Below are positions 28,458 through 36,866 of a stretch of DNA of 64,000 bases, piece by piece; the stretch's first letter is position 1; each line of letters starts with the position of its first letter. A model generated the notes under the pieces. The model had not been told where the DNA came from. It ran no database searches and was given only the letters and a program-made list of their open reading frames with translations. Source of the DNA: Pacificitalea manganoxidans (GTDB lineage Bacteria > Pseudomonadota > Alphaproteobacteria > Rhodobacterales > Rhodobacteraceae); contig NZ_CP021404.1 of assembly GCF_002504165.1 (NCBI RefSeq), forward strand, positions 1,302,001-1,366,000, written 5' to 3'. Position numbers and translations under genes: made by a program.

Positions 28458-29686
28458 GCAACAGCTTCCAGATCACGCAGGAGCCGTTTCACATTCCCCC
28501 AGCGATAATGGAGCGGCTCGGCGCGACCATGGCGCTCGCCTTGCCATTCCATGCGCCGATCGACGCCGAACTGGTTGCTGGCGAGACGCGCGCGATCATC
28601 CTTCCTACTGACCTCCGCCCGCGCATAGACGTCGAGCAGCGGCATCGGATCCTTGCTATTTGCCCGAACCCAGGCCGACGTTCCTTGCAAGACGCCCTCA
28701 ACCGCAGGCGGGAGGTGCCCGATTTCGGTGAGAAACATGTCCATATCCAGCCGAGCGGCCATCCCGCCCCATTGCTCGACCGCGTCTTTCAGCGCGGCTC
28801 GGTGCAAATTTGGCTGTGGTCGCTTGTCGCGTGTTTCCTTGAGTGTCTCGACCTGAGCCGCATAAATTGCCCTGCCAATCGCGGACAGCGCCGCCGCCTG
28901 GCCGGCCCGCTTCAGCATGGCGGTCTCCTTGCCAGCAAGTGCGAGAATTTCGCTGTCCCAGCAGTGATCCGCCTCGCCGAGCGGCTTTCCGACCAGCTTC
29001 GACAAGAGCGATGGCTCGCCCGGATCAGTCGGCGAGCGAACGGCGCGCAGCTTGGTTGCGAGATAGATCTGCTCCGGCGGCAAAAGGTCGAGTGTAAGCT
29101 TTCCTCCGCCATTCCAGTCGCCGGGGGCATCGATCAACCCAGAGATTGGCCAGGCCACTGTCTCGAAGGGCTTGCCGTCATCGTCATGCAGGGCGCGTTT
29201 GCCGGAAGCAGCCAACAGCTTCGCCATATCCGGGCGGCTCCACGGCCGGCCATCAGGGCGGGTGCCGATCAGTCCCCATTTAGCGAGAGCCGTCCAATAA
29301 ACATAGGCTGGTGGCTGGCTGATCACGCGGGGGAAGACTTCACCTCCGATCACGCCATCTTTTTCACCGCCCACTCCATCGACATATTTGAGACGGCCGG
29401 TCAGCTCATGTTCGAGATCGGAGAAGGCTTGGCCAAAGTCCTTGGGAACCGGGCGCTTCGTTCGAAGGCTTTGGTAAAGCCAGGGGATGAGAAGCGCGTA
29501 GCGCAGCCGAGTGTGCAGAACCGACGTTCCGGGGAAGAAGTGATCAGCATAGCGCTGGTGGACGATGAGGAATCCGACCTCATCGCGCACGCCCGCTGCG
29601 CCGCCGAACATCATCTGTTCAGCCTGGCCCAACGCCTTGCGCGACAAAAAGGTGAACCCAAAAGATGACACGAAGTCTGCCCCCAC
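28454..29686 (-). CDS. DUF6361-like protein, defence operon
   Basis: The 410-residue product begins MGADFVSSFGFTFLSRKALG and contains VRDEVGFLIVHQRYADHFFPGTSVLHTR (quoted in part: FFPGTSVLHTRLRYALLIPW), which resembles DUF6361 proteins found in defence islands. No catalytic motif is apparent. It overlaps the PLD gene by 4 nt and follows the large helicase by 49 nt. A role as a sensor or structural subunit of the helicase-PLD complex is a guess. Confidence 0.7.
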   Translation of the reverse strand: MGADFVSSFGFTFLSRKALGQAEQMMFGGAAGVRDEVGFLIVHQRYADHFFPGTSVLHTRLRYALLIPWLYQSLRTKRPVPKDFGQAFSDLEHELTGRLKYVDGVGGEKDGVIGGEVFPRVISQPPAYVYWTALAKWGLIGTRPDGRPWSRPDMAKLLAASGKRALHDDDGKPFETVAWPISGLIDAPGDWNGGGKLTLDLLPPEQIYLATKLRAVRSPTDPGEPSLLSKLVGKPLGEADHCWDSEILALAGKETAMLKRAGQAAALSAIGRAIYAAQVETLKETRDKRPQPNLHRAALKDAVEQWGGMAARLDMDMFLTEIGHLPPAVEGVLQGTSAWVRANSKDPMPLLDVYARAEVSRKDDRARLASNQFGVDRRMEWQGERHGRAEPLHYRWGNVKRLLRDLEAVA

Positions 29687-29735
29687 GGCGTGGTAAAAAC
29701 TTACATCTCAAGAATATTGCCGATGCCCTACAGCA

Positions 29736-32700
29736 TCATGCACTACCATTAATTTTTAACCTGCTTGCGCGGGTTTCGAGCAAATAGGTCTCAACTCCCG
29801 CAAGCAGGTGCAAGCCTTCTTCACCGATTGCTTGCCGGGATAATCCAGGTTGCACGATGCGGACGTCGAACTCGAAGCGGTGATCTTGCCACCCGACCTT
29901 GAGTTTTTTGATCGCGGCGGCTGAACCCTGTTCAATCCGAGAACTGAGGCCACGGTCCCGGCGCATCTTTTCGCGCCTCAATATGTGTTGAAGCATGCGG
30001 CCTGGCCGGTCGCGCCACCGAGCAGACTTCTGAGCCTGGCCGCAAACCTCGTAGAGGTCGCTGAGCCGCGCACCCGGTGTATCCGCCCCTGAATACTTGC
30101 AGTGATACAGAGTCACGGAAACGACGCTGTCGGTTATTCGCAGCACCACGACATCAGCGATCTCGCCTTTGCCATCATCGTCGAAGATCACATCATAGGG
30201 ATCGGGGTCCGCCAACAGCGTGTCGATGATGAGACGTTGGACTGAGTCTGGGCGCTTGCTCGTGCCTTGCGACTCGACGCGGATATTGGCCTTCGACCAA
30301 TCCCAGGCTTCGATCTTGTTGGATGGGTATGGCTCGATCGTTTCGCCTTCGGGCAGGGTGTAGAGGTGGCTGTAGATGAGCAACGAGCCATCGCCGAAGT
30401 CGATCTGTGGCGAATCCTCACCGAAGGATTCCGAAAGCGTCTGCATCTTGCTGCCTATCTTAATCGTCGCCTTGGGGCCGGCGCGCTGTGGGTAGCGGGC
30501 ATGCCCATCGCTAAAGATGATCTCGAATTCGGCCGTGTGGTCATCGCTCCGCACGGCGAAGCGCAACGGTCCGGAACGAGCGTTATCGAGCAACTCGATA
30601 TCGCATTCCGCGAAGGTTACGGGCTCATCGCCGAACAAGATTTCGATCCGCTCCTCGAACTGCGTGATCAAAGATTCAGGCCAATGGATCGCCACGGGCG
30701 GAACAGCCGGGCGCTGGCTGATCTGGTGGGGCCGCATCGCGCTCTTGAAGACGCCGTCGGTCGTGATGCTGGGATCGTTCACCGTGCGGCCGACTTCCTG
30801 GCACCAGTCCACCCAGTCGGTCAGGTCATGGACCTTGGCGCTGGACCAGAACTTGCCCTTCGCCGAGCAGCCGCGTGAAGCCGGTACGCCGTCGAGAAAG
30901 CCGGTGGCGAAAATGTTGTTCTTGATCCGCGACTGGGATTTTGCGCTGTCGAGGCCGTCGGCGACGTCCACGCCCATATACATTGAATAGCGGACGCCGC
31001 GCCCCTGATGGTGGGTGAGGCCGAGATTACGCAGGATGAGCCGCTTGAAACCGTGGAGGCTGCGGAACACCTCCTCGCCTTCCACGCGGCGTGTCGTATC
31101 GCCGCAAACCGCCTTTGCCAGGCGGTCGAACGGTCCCTTGGCGGAACTGCTGATATAGAGCAGGCCACTGGCCTGATCCCAATGGAGCATGTGCAGATCC
31201 CAGGTGACGTTCACTGCCTGCTGCGCCGAGGTCCAGCGCACCTGTTCCTCCGCCCGAGTCACGAAGATCGCGACCCGTTGATGCGGGTTCAGTTTCATGC
31301 CGAGATAGACGCCGGAATTGTAGAGTTCCTCCGTGCGGAACGGATCCCAGGCGTCACAGGACGTTCGGTAGAGGACCGCGTTCATTTTCGGCTCGAGGGT
31401 CTGGAGCGGAATGTCGCTTAGATCCCCCGAAAAGCCTTTGAACATCTCGGCGCGGCGAACCTGGCGTTCGATCTTTGCCGAACTGAGCGCCTCCACCAGC
31501 GCGTTCCAGTCGGCGTCCTCGGCGTAGAGCTTGGCCAGCGCGCGATCGACATCGTCGATGCCGGTATTGGCGATCACCGTCGCATCACCCAGGGCCAGAT
31601 CCTGGCGGGTGAAGCGGCCGACGAACTGAATCGTTACCGCCACGCTCTTATGATGATCGTGCAATGCAGCGATCTTCAGCTCGGGCAGGTCGAAGCCCTC
31701 GCCGAGCATATCGACGCATACGATGATCCGGCTCTCAAAGCGGCGTAGCGCTGCCAGATTTTCGCGCCGCTCCTTCAGCGATTGCTGGCTGTGGACGATG
31801 ACAGGCCGGTAGTCCGGATAGAGGCTATGCGGGTGTTTGGCGCGTTCGATGGTGCTGCAACGGGCCATCGCCAGATGGTTGAGGTCGGCGTCTAGGTCTG
31901 AGGCGAGCACATCGCCGAGCTTGTCGATGATCGCCTGGTCGGCGTCGGCTTGATCCAGCCCGAATACGGCCTCGAAGCGGATCGGCTTGAAATAGCCTTC
32001 CTGCTGCGCCTTTTTCAGCGGGTAGGTGTAGATGAACTCCCCATCGACGCGGCCACCATCCTCACGAAACGGGGTGGCGGTGAACTGGATCACCGGAATG
32101 GGCGGCTCGTGCTCGGCGAAGAGCCCGCGAAAGGATTTCCAAGTCCGTGCGCCGATGTGATGCGCCTCGTCGATAAAAAGTGCGGAGGCACGGGCCGCCA
32201 TCCGCTCCTGCACCGGCGCCTCGGCGCGGCCCGCGATCTGCATCGTGGTGACGACGACATTGGCGCTGTCGAAGATTTCTTCGACTTCGGCTTCGCTCGC
32301 CGGAATGTGCGAGAGGCGCATGACCAACGGGAAGGCCGCGGTCTCATCGAGACATTTCTGCTGTTTCAGGACGCCGAAGGTCTCGAACTTGCCTGCGATC
32401 TGCTCGCGTAGAGCATCGGTGGGGACCACCACCAGCAGGCGCTCGAACCGCCGGTTGGCATTGAGCGCCAGCATAGTCTCGGTCTTGCCCGTACCCGTCG
32501 GCATCACGATGGTTGCCGGGTCCGTCGATCGCGTTGCATGGGCAAGCGCGGCGTGAAGCGCGCCGATCTGAGGCCGCCGCAGGCCAGGCTGCGCTGGTAC
32601 ACCATCGGCCGCAGCCCGTCCTTCGCGCAACTGAATGGCGTCGATCCAGGAGGCAGAAACCGCCTGGAGCCGCTCGACGCGCGCGGAACGATCGAGTGTG

Positions 32701-33065
32701 TCGATGCCGATCGGCAAAGCATTCATCCACCGGCCTGCACCCAGTTCGAGTGCTTCGACGATCTGTTCCGGCTCCGTTGATCCGGGCACGAGCAGAATGA
32801 GATCGGCCTCCAGCGGCGTGGCCGTCTTTGCGCTGATGACCTTGAGAATTTCGCCGGATTCCAGGGTTGTCTCGTAACCATTGACGCGGCGGATGGCGAA
32901 GGAACGAAGCCGGCAACGCACCCGGCGCGCAGGAACGGCCAACTGACGAACCGGGCTCCCCAGCACCTTGCCGTCGATGACAAGCCGAGCCGGCAAGAGC
33001 AGTTCGACCTCGGGATTGAAAAGGTCGTCCTGGTTGGGGCCTTTGGAGCGCGTGCGGGAGGCCAT
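29736..33065 (-). CDS. DEAD/DEAH-box helicase with nuclease-like C-terminal region
   Basis: The 1109-residue product starts at MASRTRSKG. Helicase motifs: Walker A MPTGTGKTETM (about residue 195), DEAH box FIDEAHHIGART, motif III QFTATPFRED, and motif VI-like IQFVGRFTRQD with DMLGEGFDLP before it, resembling type I/III restriction helicases. Near the C-terminus, DDDGKGEIADVVVLR followed by VTLYHCKYSG fits a PD-(D/E)xK nuclease spacing. It lies 14 nt downstream of the truncated abiEii frame, so it may share that promoter. The open frame extends 48 codons upstream; the chosen Met avoids overlap with the toxin remnant. Confidence 0.82.
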   Translation of the reverse strand: MASRTRSKGPNQDDLFNPEVELLLPARLVIDGKVLGSPVRQLAVPARRVRCRLRSFAIRRVNGYETTLESGEILKVISAKTATPLEADLILLVPGSTEPEQIVEALELGAGRWMNALPIGIDTLDRSARVERLQAVSASWIDAIQLREGRAAADGVPAQPGLRRPQIGALHAALAHATRSTDPATIVMPTGTGKTETMLALNANRRFERLLVVVPTDALREQIAGKFETFGVLKQQKCLDETAAFPLVMRLSHIPASEAEVEEIFDSANVVVTTMQIAGRAEAPVQERMAARASALFIDEAHHIGARTWKSFRGLFAEHEPPIPVIQFTATPFREDGGRVDGEFIYTYPLKKAQQEGYFKPIRFEAVFGLDQADADQAIIDKLGDVLASDLDADLNHLAMARCSTIERAKHPHSLYPDYRPVIVHSQQSLKERRENLAALRRFESRIIVCVDMLGEGFDLPELKIAALHDHHKSVAVTIQFVGRFTRQDLALGDATVIANTGIDDVDRALAKLYAEDADWNALVEALSSAKIERQVRRAEMFKGFSGDLSDIPLQTLEPKMNAVLYRTSCDAWDPFRTEELYNSGVYLGMKLNPHQRVAIFVTRAEEQVRWTSAQQAVNVTWDLHMLHWDQASGLLYISSSAKGPFDRLAKAVCGDTTRRVEGEEVFRSLHGFKRLILRNLGLTHHQGRGVRYSMYMGVDVADGLDSAKSQSRIKNNIFATGFLDGVPASRGCSAKGKFWSSAKVHDLTDWVDWCQEVGRTVNDPSITTDGVFKSAMRPHQISQRPAVPPVAIHWPESLITQFEERIEILFGDEPVTFAECDIELLDNARSGPLRFAVRSDDHTAEFEIIFSDGHARYPQRAGPKATIKIGSKMQTLSESFGEDSPQIDFGDGSLLIYSHLYTLPEGETIEPYPSNKIEAWDWSKANIRVESQGTSKRPDSVQRLIIDTLLADPDPYDVIFDDDGKGEIADVVVLRITDSVVSVTLYHCKYSGADTPGARLSDLYEVCGQAQKSARWRDRPGRMLQHILRREKMRRDRGLSSRIEQGSAAAIKKLKVGWQDHRFEFDVRIVQPGLSRQAIGEEGLHLLAGVETYLLETRASRLKINGSA

Positions 33066-33079
33066 CGAGTCGCCCTCCG

Positions 33080-33274
33080 TCAGACCGACACGGTCTGCGG
33101 CGAAAGCGAGACGGCAATCACCGTTCCCCTCGTCATCAGCGCGATCAGTCCGCGCTCGGCGCCCGTCATTTTCAGATAGGCGCTCAGGTGCAATGGCCGC
33201 CCGGAGCAATCTGCAGCTACGGCCAGGGCCTCCTTGCGTTCTGCAGACGACAACGACAGGAAGGGCTCAGACAT
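33080..33274 (-). pseudogene. Truncated AbiEii-type toxin start
   Basis: The first 30 or so residues (MSEPFLSLSSAERKEALAVA...) match the start of AbiEii nucleotidyltransferase toxins, which are normally about 280-330 residues. Here the frame leaves similarity after SGRPLHL and stops at 64 residues, with the nucleotidyltransferase core absent. It overlaps the antitoxin stop by 8 nt, the normal arrangement for abiE, so the toxin body was deleted downstream. Confidence 0.7.
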
Positions 33275-33860
33275 GCGCCGCCTTTCCGACACTGCGTGCA
33301 AGCCAGGTCGGGAACTGCGGTGCGGCGGTTACCAATTCGTTAAACGCCGCTGCGGGCAGTTTCTGCTTCAGCGATCTGAGCGCGGATTCCGCCTGCTCCG
33401 GCCCGAGCCAGACCAGGGCGCGAGCAGCACTGCCTGCCGGCCGCTTCTCCAAGGCAAGCTGCCACCGGGGGGCGTGGCGCAGTTCCACGAGTTGTTTGCC
33501 CAGTGAGAGCGTGCGGCTGCGACCCGAGGTCAGGTACACGAATCGAACAGGCACTTGCGTAGTCAGGCCGAGTGCATTCGCTTCGGCGGCGCCGGTTGGA
33601 ACGATGACTTCGCCACGTTGCGCCGCGAGGGCCTCGACAGCCTGTTCCACGGACGGCAAGCGCGTTCCAAACCGGCTTTTGATTGGTCGCAGGTAAACCC
33701 CGCGTCCGGCACGGATCAACTGGCCACGCTCGGCGAGGCGCGACAGGGCCTGGTCCACACCGGCACGGCTGCCGAGGTGAAGCAGGCCCTTTGCAGCCAG
33801 TGGCGCTCCTTCCGGAAGTCCCTCTGCGTGGGTCAATATCTGTTCGGCAAGGCGTTGCAT
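33267..33860 (-). CDS. AbiEi-like antitoxin/repressor (DUF6088 family)
   Basis: The 197-residue product has an N-terminal winged-helix region (VDQALSRLAERGQLIRAGRG, then VYLRP) and the DUF6088-type C-terminal part with EVIVPTGAAEANALGLTTQV and SGRSRTLSLGKQLVELRHAP. AbiEi proteins are antitoxins that also repress their own promoter by binding inverted repeats. A perfect 10-bp inverted repeat and a sigma70-like promoter lie immediately upstream. Its partner toxin is only a fragment, so here it may act purely as a regulator. Confidence 0.82.
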   Translation of the reverse strand: MQRLAEQILTHAEGLPEGAPLAAKGLLHLGSRAGVDQALSRLAERGQLIRAGRGVYLRPIKSRFGTRLPSVEQAVEALAAQRGEVIVPTGAAEANALGLTTQVPVRFVYLTSGRSRTLSLGKQLVELRHAPRWQLALEKRPAGSAARALVWLGPEQAESALRSLKQKLPAAAFNELVTAAPQFPTWLARSVGKAAHV

Positions 33861-33870
33861 GATCGTTCTC

Positions 33871-33900
33871 TTGTCAGAAACATACGCAGTTTTCTGACAA
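33871..33900. promoter_or_regulatory. AbiEi operator: perfect inverted repeat
   Basis: TTGTCAGAAA and TTTCTGACAA are perfect inverted 10-mers separated by 10 nt, positioned 11 nt upstream of the antitoxin start codon and overlapping the promoter. This matches the inverted-repeat autoregulation described for AbiEi. Confidence 0.8.
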
Positions 33901-33907
33901 AATTCAA
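33879..33907 (-). promoter_or_regulatory. Sigma70-like promoter of the abiEi/defence operon
   Basis: On the minus strand TTGAAT (-35) and TATGTT (-10) are separated by 17 nt, and both fall within or beside the operator arms, so bound AbiEi would block RNA polymerase. Confidence 0.6.
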
Positions 33908-33994
33908 TCCGCGCTGTCGGGCGAGGTGAGAAGGGTGGTCGCTTCTCCCAAGGGTATCAGTCTCGCCTACCGCGATTTTCAGAGGGGAAGATGC

Positions 33995-34258
33995 TTACCG
34001 AACGCCCTGCAGTTGCAGGCATTCCTTGACGGCTGCAGCCCGCCGCTTGTCCAGGTACTCGGCTAGATCGTCGATATGGACGCCTTTGGCGCATTTCTGG
34101 GATGATTCCATGCGGACGAGGGGGAGGGCGATGGAACCAGCCGAGACTTTGCGGATGAACTTGTCGGTACTCAGACCGAAAAAATCCCTGGCGACATCCT
34201 CAGCAGGAATGATCGGTCGCCCGGAATACATCACTATCAAGAGAAACGCCGTGTTCAT
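33995..34258 (-). CDS. PrtN-like (pyocin activator) family protein
   Basis: The 87-residue product begins MNTAFLLIVMYSGRPIIPAE and continues with DKFIRKVSAGSIALPLVRME and KGVHIDDLAEYLDKRRAAA, the PrtN family pattern. PrtN activates pyocin genes in Pseudomonas; in genomic islands similar small proteins appear as putative regulators. The Met at 34258 gives the standard family length; the longer upstream frame is proline-rich and not family-like. Confidence 0.75.
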   Translation of the reverse strand: MNTAFLLIVMYSGRPIIPAEDVARDFFGLSTDKFIRKVSAGSIALPLVRMESSQKCAKGVHIDDLAEYLDKRRAAAVKECLQLQGVR

Positions 34259-34588
34259 GACCCCGGAATGAAACATGATCGCATAGATGGGAGAAGGGCG
34301 CGCAGCCGGTTGTCGGGGAGATGGATAGGATAGAGCGCAAATCGGACGGGAGCGTTGGATCGGGGAGATTATCTGAAGCGTGTGAAGGGGGGTAGGGACC
34401 CCGTGCCTGACTAAGTCGCTCGGGAGCCTCGACGCCAAGCAACGATACTTGGAAGGACGCGACATCAGTGCACCATTTGCGGTGCAGACAACCCGACATA
34501 CCGCTGAGGCGCTGCCACACTGGTGGTGCCGGCAGGAGGAGGGTCATCCAGGCCCGCGGCACCGCCTTGAGGGCCGAACCCTCTGCGC
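34259..34588. other. Intergenic region, no gene recognised
   Basis: The stretch between the PrtN-like and pRiA4b-like genes holds only unconvincing frames. One partial palindrome, GTGCACC...GGTGCAG, near 34473-34492 could be a regulator site. Confidence 0.35.
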
Positions 34589-35206
34589 TTACCGATCAGA
34601 AGACTTTGGCTTGGGCTGATGCAGGCGTCGGCTGGTGTTCTTGCGGAAGGTGTTGCGGAGATCCTTGTTGATCAGGTCGATGTCGAACCAGTCCGGGTCG
34701 AAATGTCCGCCGGCCCAGCGGAGGTTGGAGCTGTGGTCCTCATGGTTTGGATCGCGGATGGTCTCGAGGAAATCGGCATAGGACCAGGGGCCTCCGACGT
34801 CCTCGGGCGGCCGGGCCCGGGCCCCTTCGGTGCATTCTGCGTGGCGGGGCAGGGGATCGAGGGATAGCCACTCCTCGATCCGGATCACATGGGTCCAGTC
34901 ATCGCCAAAGTCGTAGAGGTAAGTGAAGGTCAGATCCTGGCCGGAGAAATCCGCCAGCCTGACCCCGGTGTAGCATAAGGTCTGCGGGCCCCTGAAACCA
35001 TCCTCAAGCTGATCGGGGTCGCCATATCGCAGCCCGCCGAGCCGGAACTCATGCAGATGGCTGTCGGTCCAGCTGAACGCGGCCTGCAGCACCCGATGGA
35101 GCCTATCAAGCGTCCAGTCCGACGGCACGACAAGTCGCCGCCAGATCGGCGGGTCAATCTCTGCCAGCGAGACATGCAGGCGGACGGCATTCGCAGGCTG
35201 GTACAA
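34589..35206 (-). CDS. Plasmid pRiA4b ORF-3-like family protein
   Basis: The 205-residue product has the full family pattern: VRLHVSLAEIDPPIWRRLVV, LDRLHRVLQAAFSWTDSHLH, FTYLYDFGDDWTHVIRIEEW and a C-terminal FDPDWFDIDLIN. The family is common on plasmids, in islands and as a transposon passenger; its biochemical role is not established. It lies 15 nt downstream of the H-NS-like gene on the same strand. Confidence 0.85.
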   Translation of the reverse strand: MYQPANAVRLHVSLAEIDPPIWRRLVVPSDWTLDRLHRVLQAAFSWTDSHLHEFRLGGLRYGDPDQLEDGFRGPQTLCYTGVRLADFSGQDLTFTYLYDFGDDWTHVIRIEEWLSLDPLPRHAECTEGARARPPEDVGGPWSYADFLETIRDPNHEDHSSNLRWAGGHFDPDWFDIDLINKDLRNTFRKNTSRRLHQPKPKSSDR

Positions 35207-35221
35207 GATTGCTTCTCCCGA

Positions 35222-35539
35222 TCAGATCGCAAAATCCCCAAGCGATTTGCCCGCAGCCAGCGCGTCGGCGATCCATGCCGGTTTGCGCCCACGCCCGGAC
35301 CAGGTGATTTCGGCGTTTTCCGGATGGCGGTACTTGGGCGCAGACGCCGCGCGTTTCCGGGAGGGAGCGGCTTCCGCAAGCTCGTCGAAACTGAAACCGA
35401 GTTCGCGGGCCAAGTCGTCAACCTTGGCGCGGGCCTCGGCCTTGCGACGGGCCTCGAAACTGGCGATGGCCTTCGCAACATTCTTTTGCAACTGCTTCAG
35501 CTCGGGGAGCGACAAGGCGTTAAGATCGATATCCGTCAT
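35222..35539 (-). CDS. H-NS family nucleoid-associated protein
   Basis: The 105-residue product has an N-terminal coiled-coil oligomerisation region (LPELKQLQKNVAKAIASFEA) and the C-terminal DNA-binding hallmark YRHPENAEITWSGRGRKPAW. This is the HvrA-like form usual in alphaproteobacteria. Encoded on the island, it could silence the island's own AT-rich genes (inference). It is followed closely by the pRiA4b-like gene. Confidence 0.9.
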   Translation of the reverse strand: MTDIDLNALSLPELKQLQKNVAKAIASFEARRKAEARAKVDDLARELGFSFDELAEAAPSRKRAASAPKYRHPENAEITWSGRGRKPAWIADALAAGKSLGDFAI

Positions 35540-35814
35540 CTGGTCCTCATTTGTTGTCCGGTGGATTTGAGCCCGAGCGCTCTGGAAGGAAGGCGTCTGG
35601 CGCTGGAAAGCAGGTACCGCGGTTGCGTGTCAGATAAGCGCAGATATCCTGGGGATTACAACACGTCGGGGATTGGGGCGCGCGAATGTTGGCTTTTGCC
35701 TTTTTACGCCTGACTCGGCTGAATGTGAGGATTGTCTGGGGGAAAGCCTTCCCCCTCGTAGCCACTGGCGTTGCCGACACACCCCCATCAGCGGGGAGAC
35801 CCCGTAACGCCCCC
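35540..35814. other. Intergenic region between divergent H-NS and ardC
   Basis: No gene was recognised. A small perfect hairpin (GGGGGAA-AGCC-TTCCCCC, 35738-35755) lies midway and could end an opposing transcript. The ardC leader begins at 35815. Confidence 0.4.
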
Positions 35815-35899
35815 TGAGAGTGAAAGTGCGGGCGGGTTTTCCGTGACGGGTTGAGGGCTGGAGGAGAGGCCTCCGGCGCCCGTCGCGGAGATCATCCCG
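35815..35899 (+). promoter_or_regulatory. Shared structured leader, copy 1 (before ardC)
   Basis: This stretch contains CGTGACGGGTTGAGGG, then a GAGAGGC element, then CGGCGCCCGTC and ends at the ardC ATG. GACGGG and CCCGTC can pair as an outer stem around an inner GAGG/CCTC stem. The same architecture recurs before other genes in this block. Confidence 0.6.
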
Positions 35900-36862
35900 A
35901 TGGCCAGAGAGCATCGCGCGGCCCGCAAGAGGGGTCCGCGCACGAACCTTTATGACGACATCACCGACAAGATCATCGCCGAGCTGGAGGAAGGCCGGTT
36001 GCCCTGGGTCCAGCCCTGGGGGACGGCGGCGGTGCAGGTGCCGCTCGCCATGCCGCGCAACGCCAGCACGGGTCGGCAGTATTCCGGGATCAATGTCCTG
36101 ATCCTTTGGGGCGCCGTGATCCAGCAGGGCTATCCAACCCAGCACTGGCTGACCTTCCGCCAGGCGCTGTCGCTCGGCGGCAATGTCCGCAAGGGTGAGC
36201 GCGGCACGACCGTCGTCTATGCCGACCGTTTCACGCCTGAAGACGAGAAGCGCCGCGCCCGGGAGACCGGGGAGGATGCAAACAGCATCCCGTTCCTGAA
36301 GCGCTTCACCGTGTTCAACGCGGCGCAATGCGAGGGTTGGCCTGACGACATCGCCATCGAGGCACCGCCACCGCCGTCCGGGCTGATCAAGCCGCGGGTC
36401 GAGGCATTGATTGCGGCGACCGGCATCGACTTCCGGATCGGTGGCAACCGCGCCTTCTATGTTCCCGCGCTCGATTATGTGCAGGTGCCACCCCCGCAGG
36501 CCTATTTCGAGCCGATTAACTGGCACCGGACCGCCCTGCACGAGATGGGGCACGCGACAGGACATGCCTCCCGGTTGGGGCGGGACTTCTCGGGTAGTTT
36601 CGGCACGAGGAAATATGCCTTCGAGGAGCTGATCGCCGAGATTTCGAGCGCGTTCTGTCGCGCCTCGCTCGGGATCGTCCCGACTGTGGGCCACGCCGAT
36701 TACATCGGCTCCTGGCTGGAGGTGATGCGCGAGGATTCCCGCGCGATCGTCCGCGCCGCCTCGCAGGCCAGCAAGGCGGCCGACTGGCTGCTGGCCCATC
36801 TGCCCGACGACAGTACCGATGTTGAGCGGCAGACCCCGACGGAAGGGAGGGCCGCAGCATGA
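35900..36862 (+). CDS. ArdC-like antirestriction protein (ssDNA-binding + zincin-like domain)
   Basis: The 320-residue product has the ArdC N-terminal domain (TNLYDDITDKIIAELEEGRL, PWVQPW, NASTGRQYSGINVLILWG) that binds single-stranded DNA, and a C-terminal zincin-like domain with ALHEMGHATGHASRLGRDFSG carrying an HExxH-type metal motif and a downstream FEELIAEISSAF. ArdC proteins protect incoming conjugative DNA from restriction. It starts directly after shared leader copy 1. Confidence 0.88.
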   Translation: MAREHRAARKRGPRTNLYDDITDKIIAELEEGRLPWVQPWGTAAVQVPLAMPRNASTGRQYSGINVLILWGAVIQQGYPTQHWLTFRQALSLGGNVRKGERGTTVVYADRFTPEDEKRRARETGEDANSIPFLKRFTVFNAAQCEGWPDDIAIEAPPPPSGLIKPRVEALIAATGIDFRIGGNRAFYVPALDYVQVPPPQAYFEPINWHRTALHEMGHATGHASRLGRDFSGSFGTRKYAFEELIAEISSAFCRASLGIVPTVGHADYIGSWLEVMREDSRAIVRAASQASKAADWLLAHLPDDSTDVERQTPTEGRAAA

Positions 36863-36866
36863 TCCT

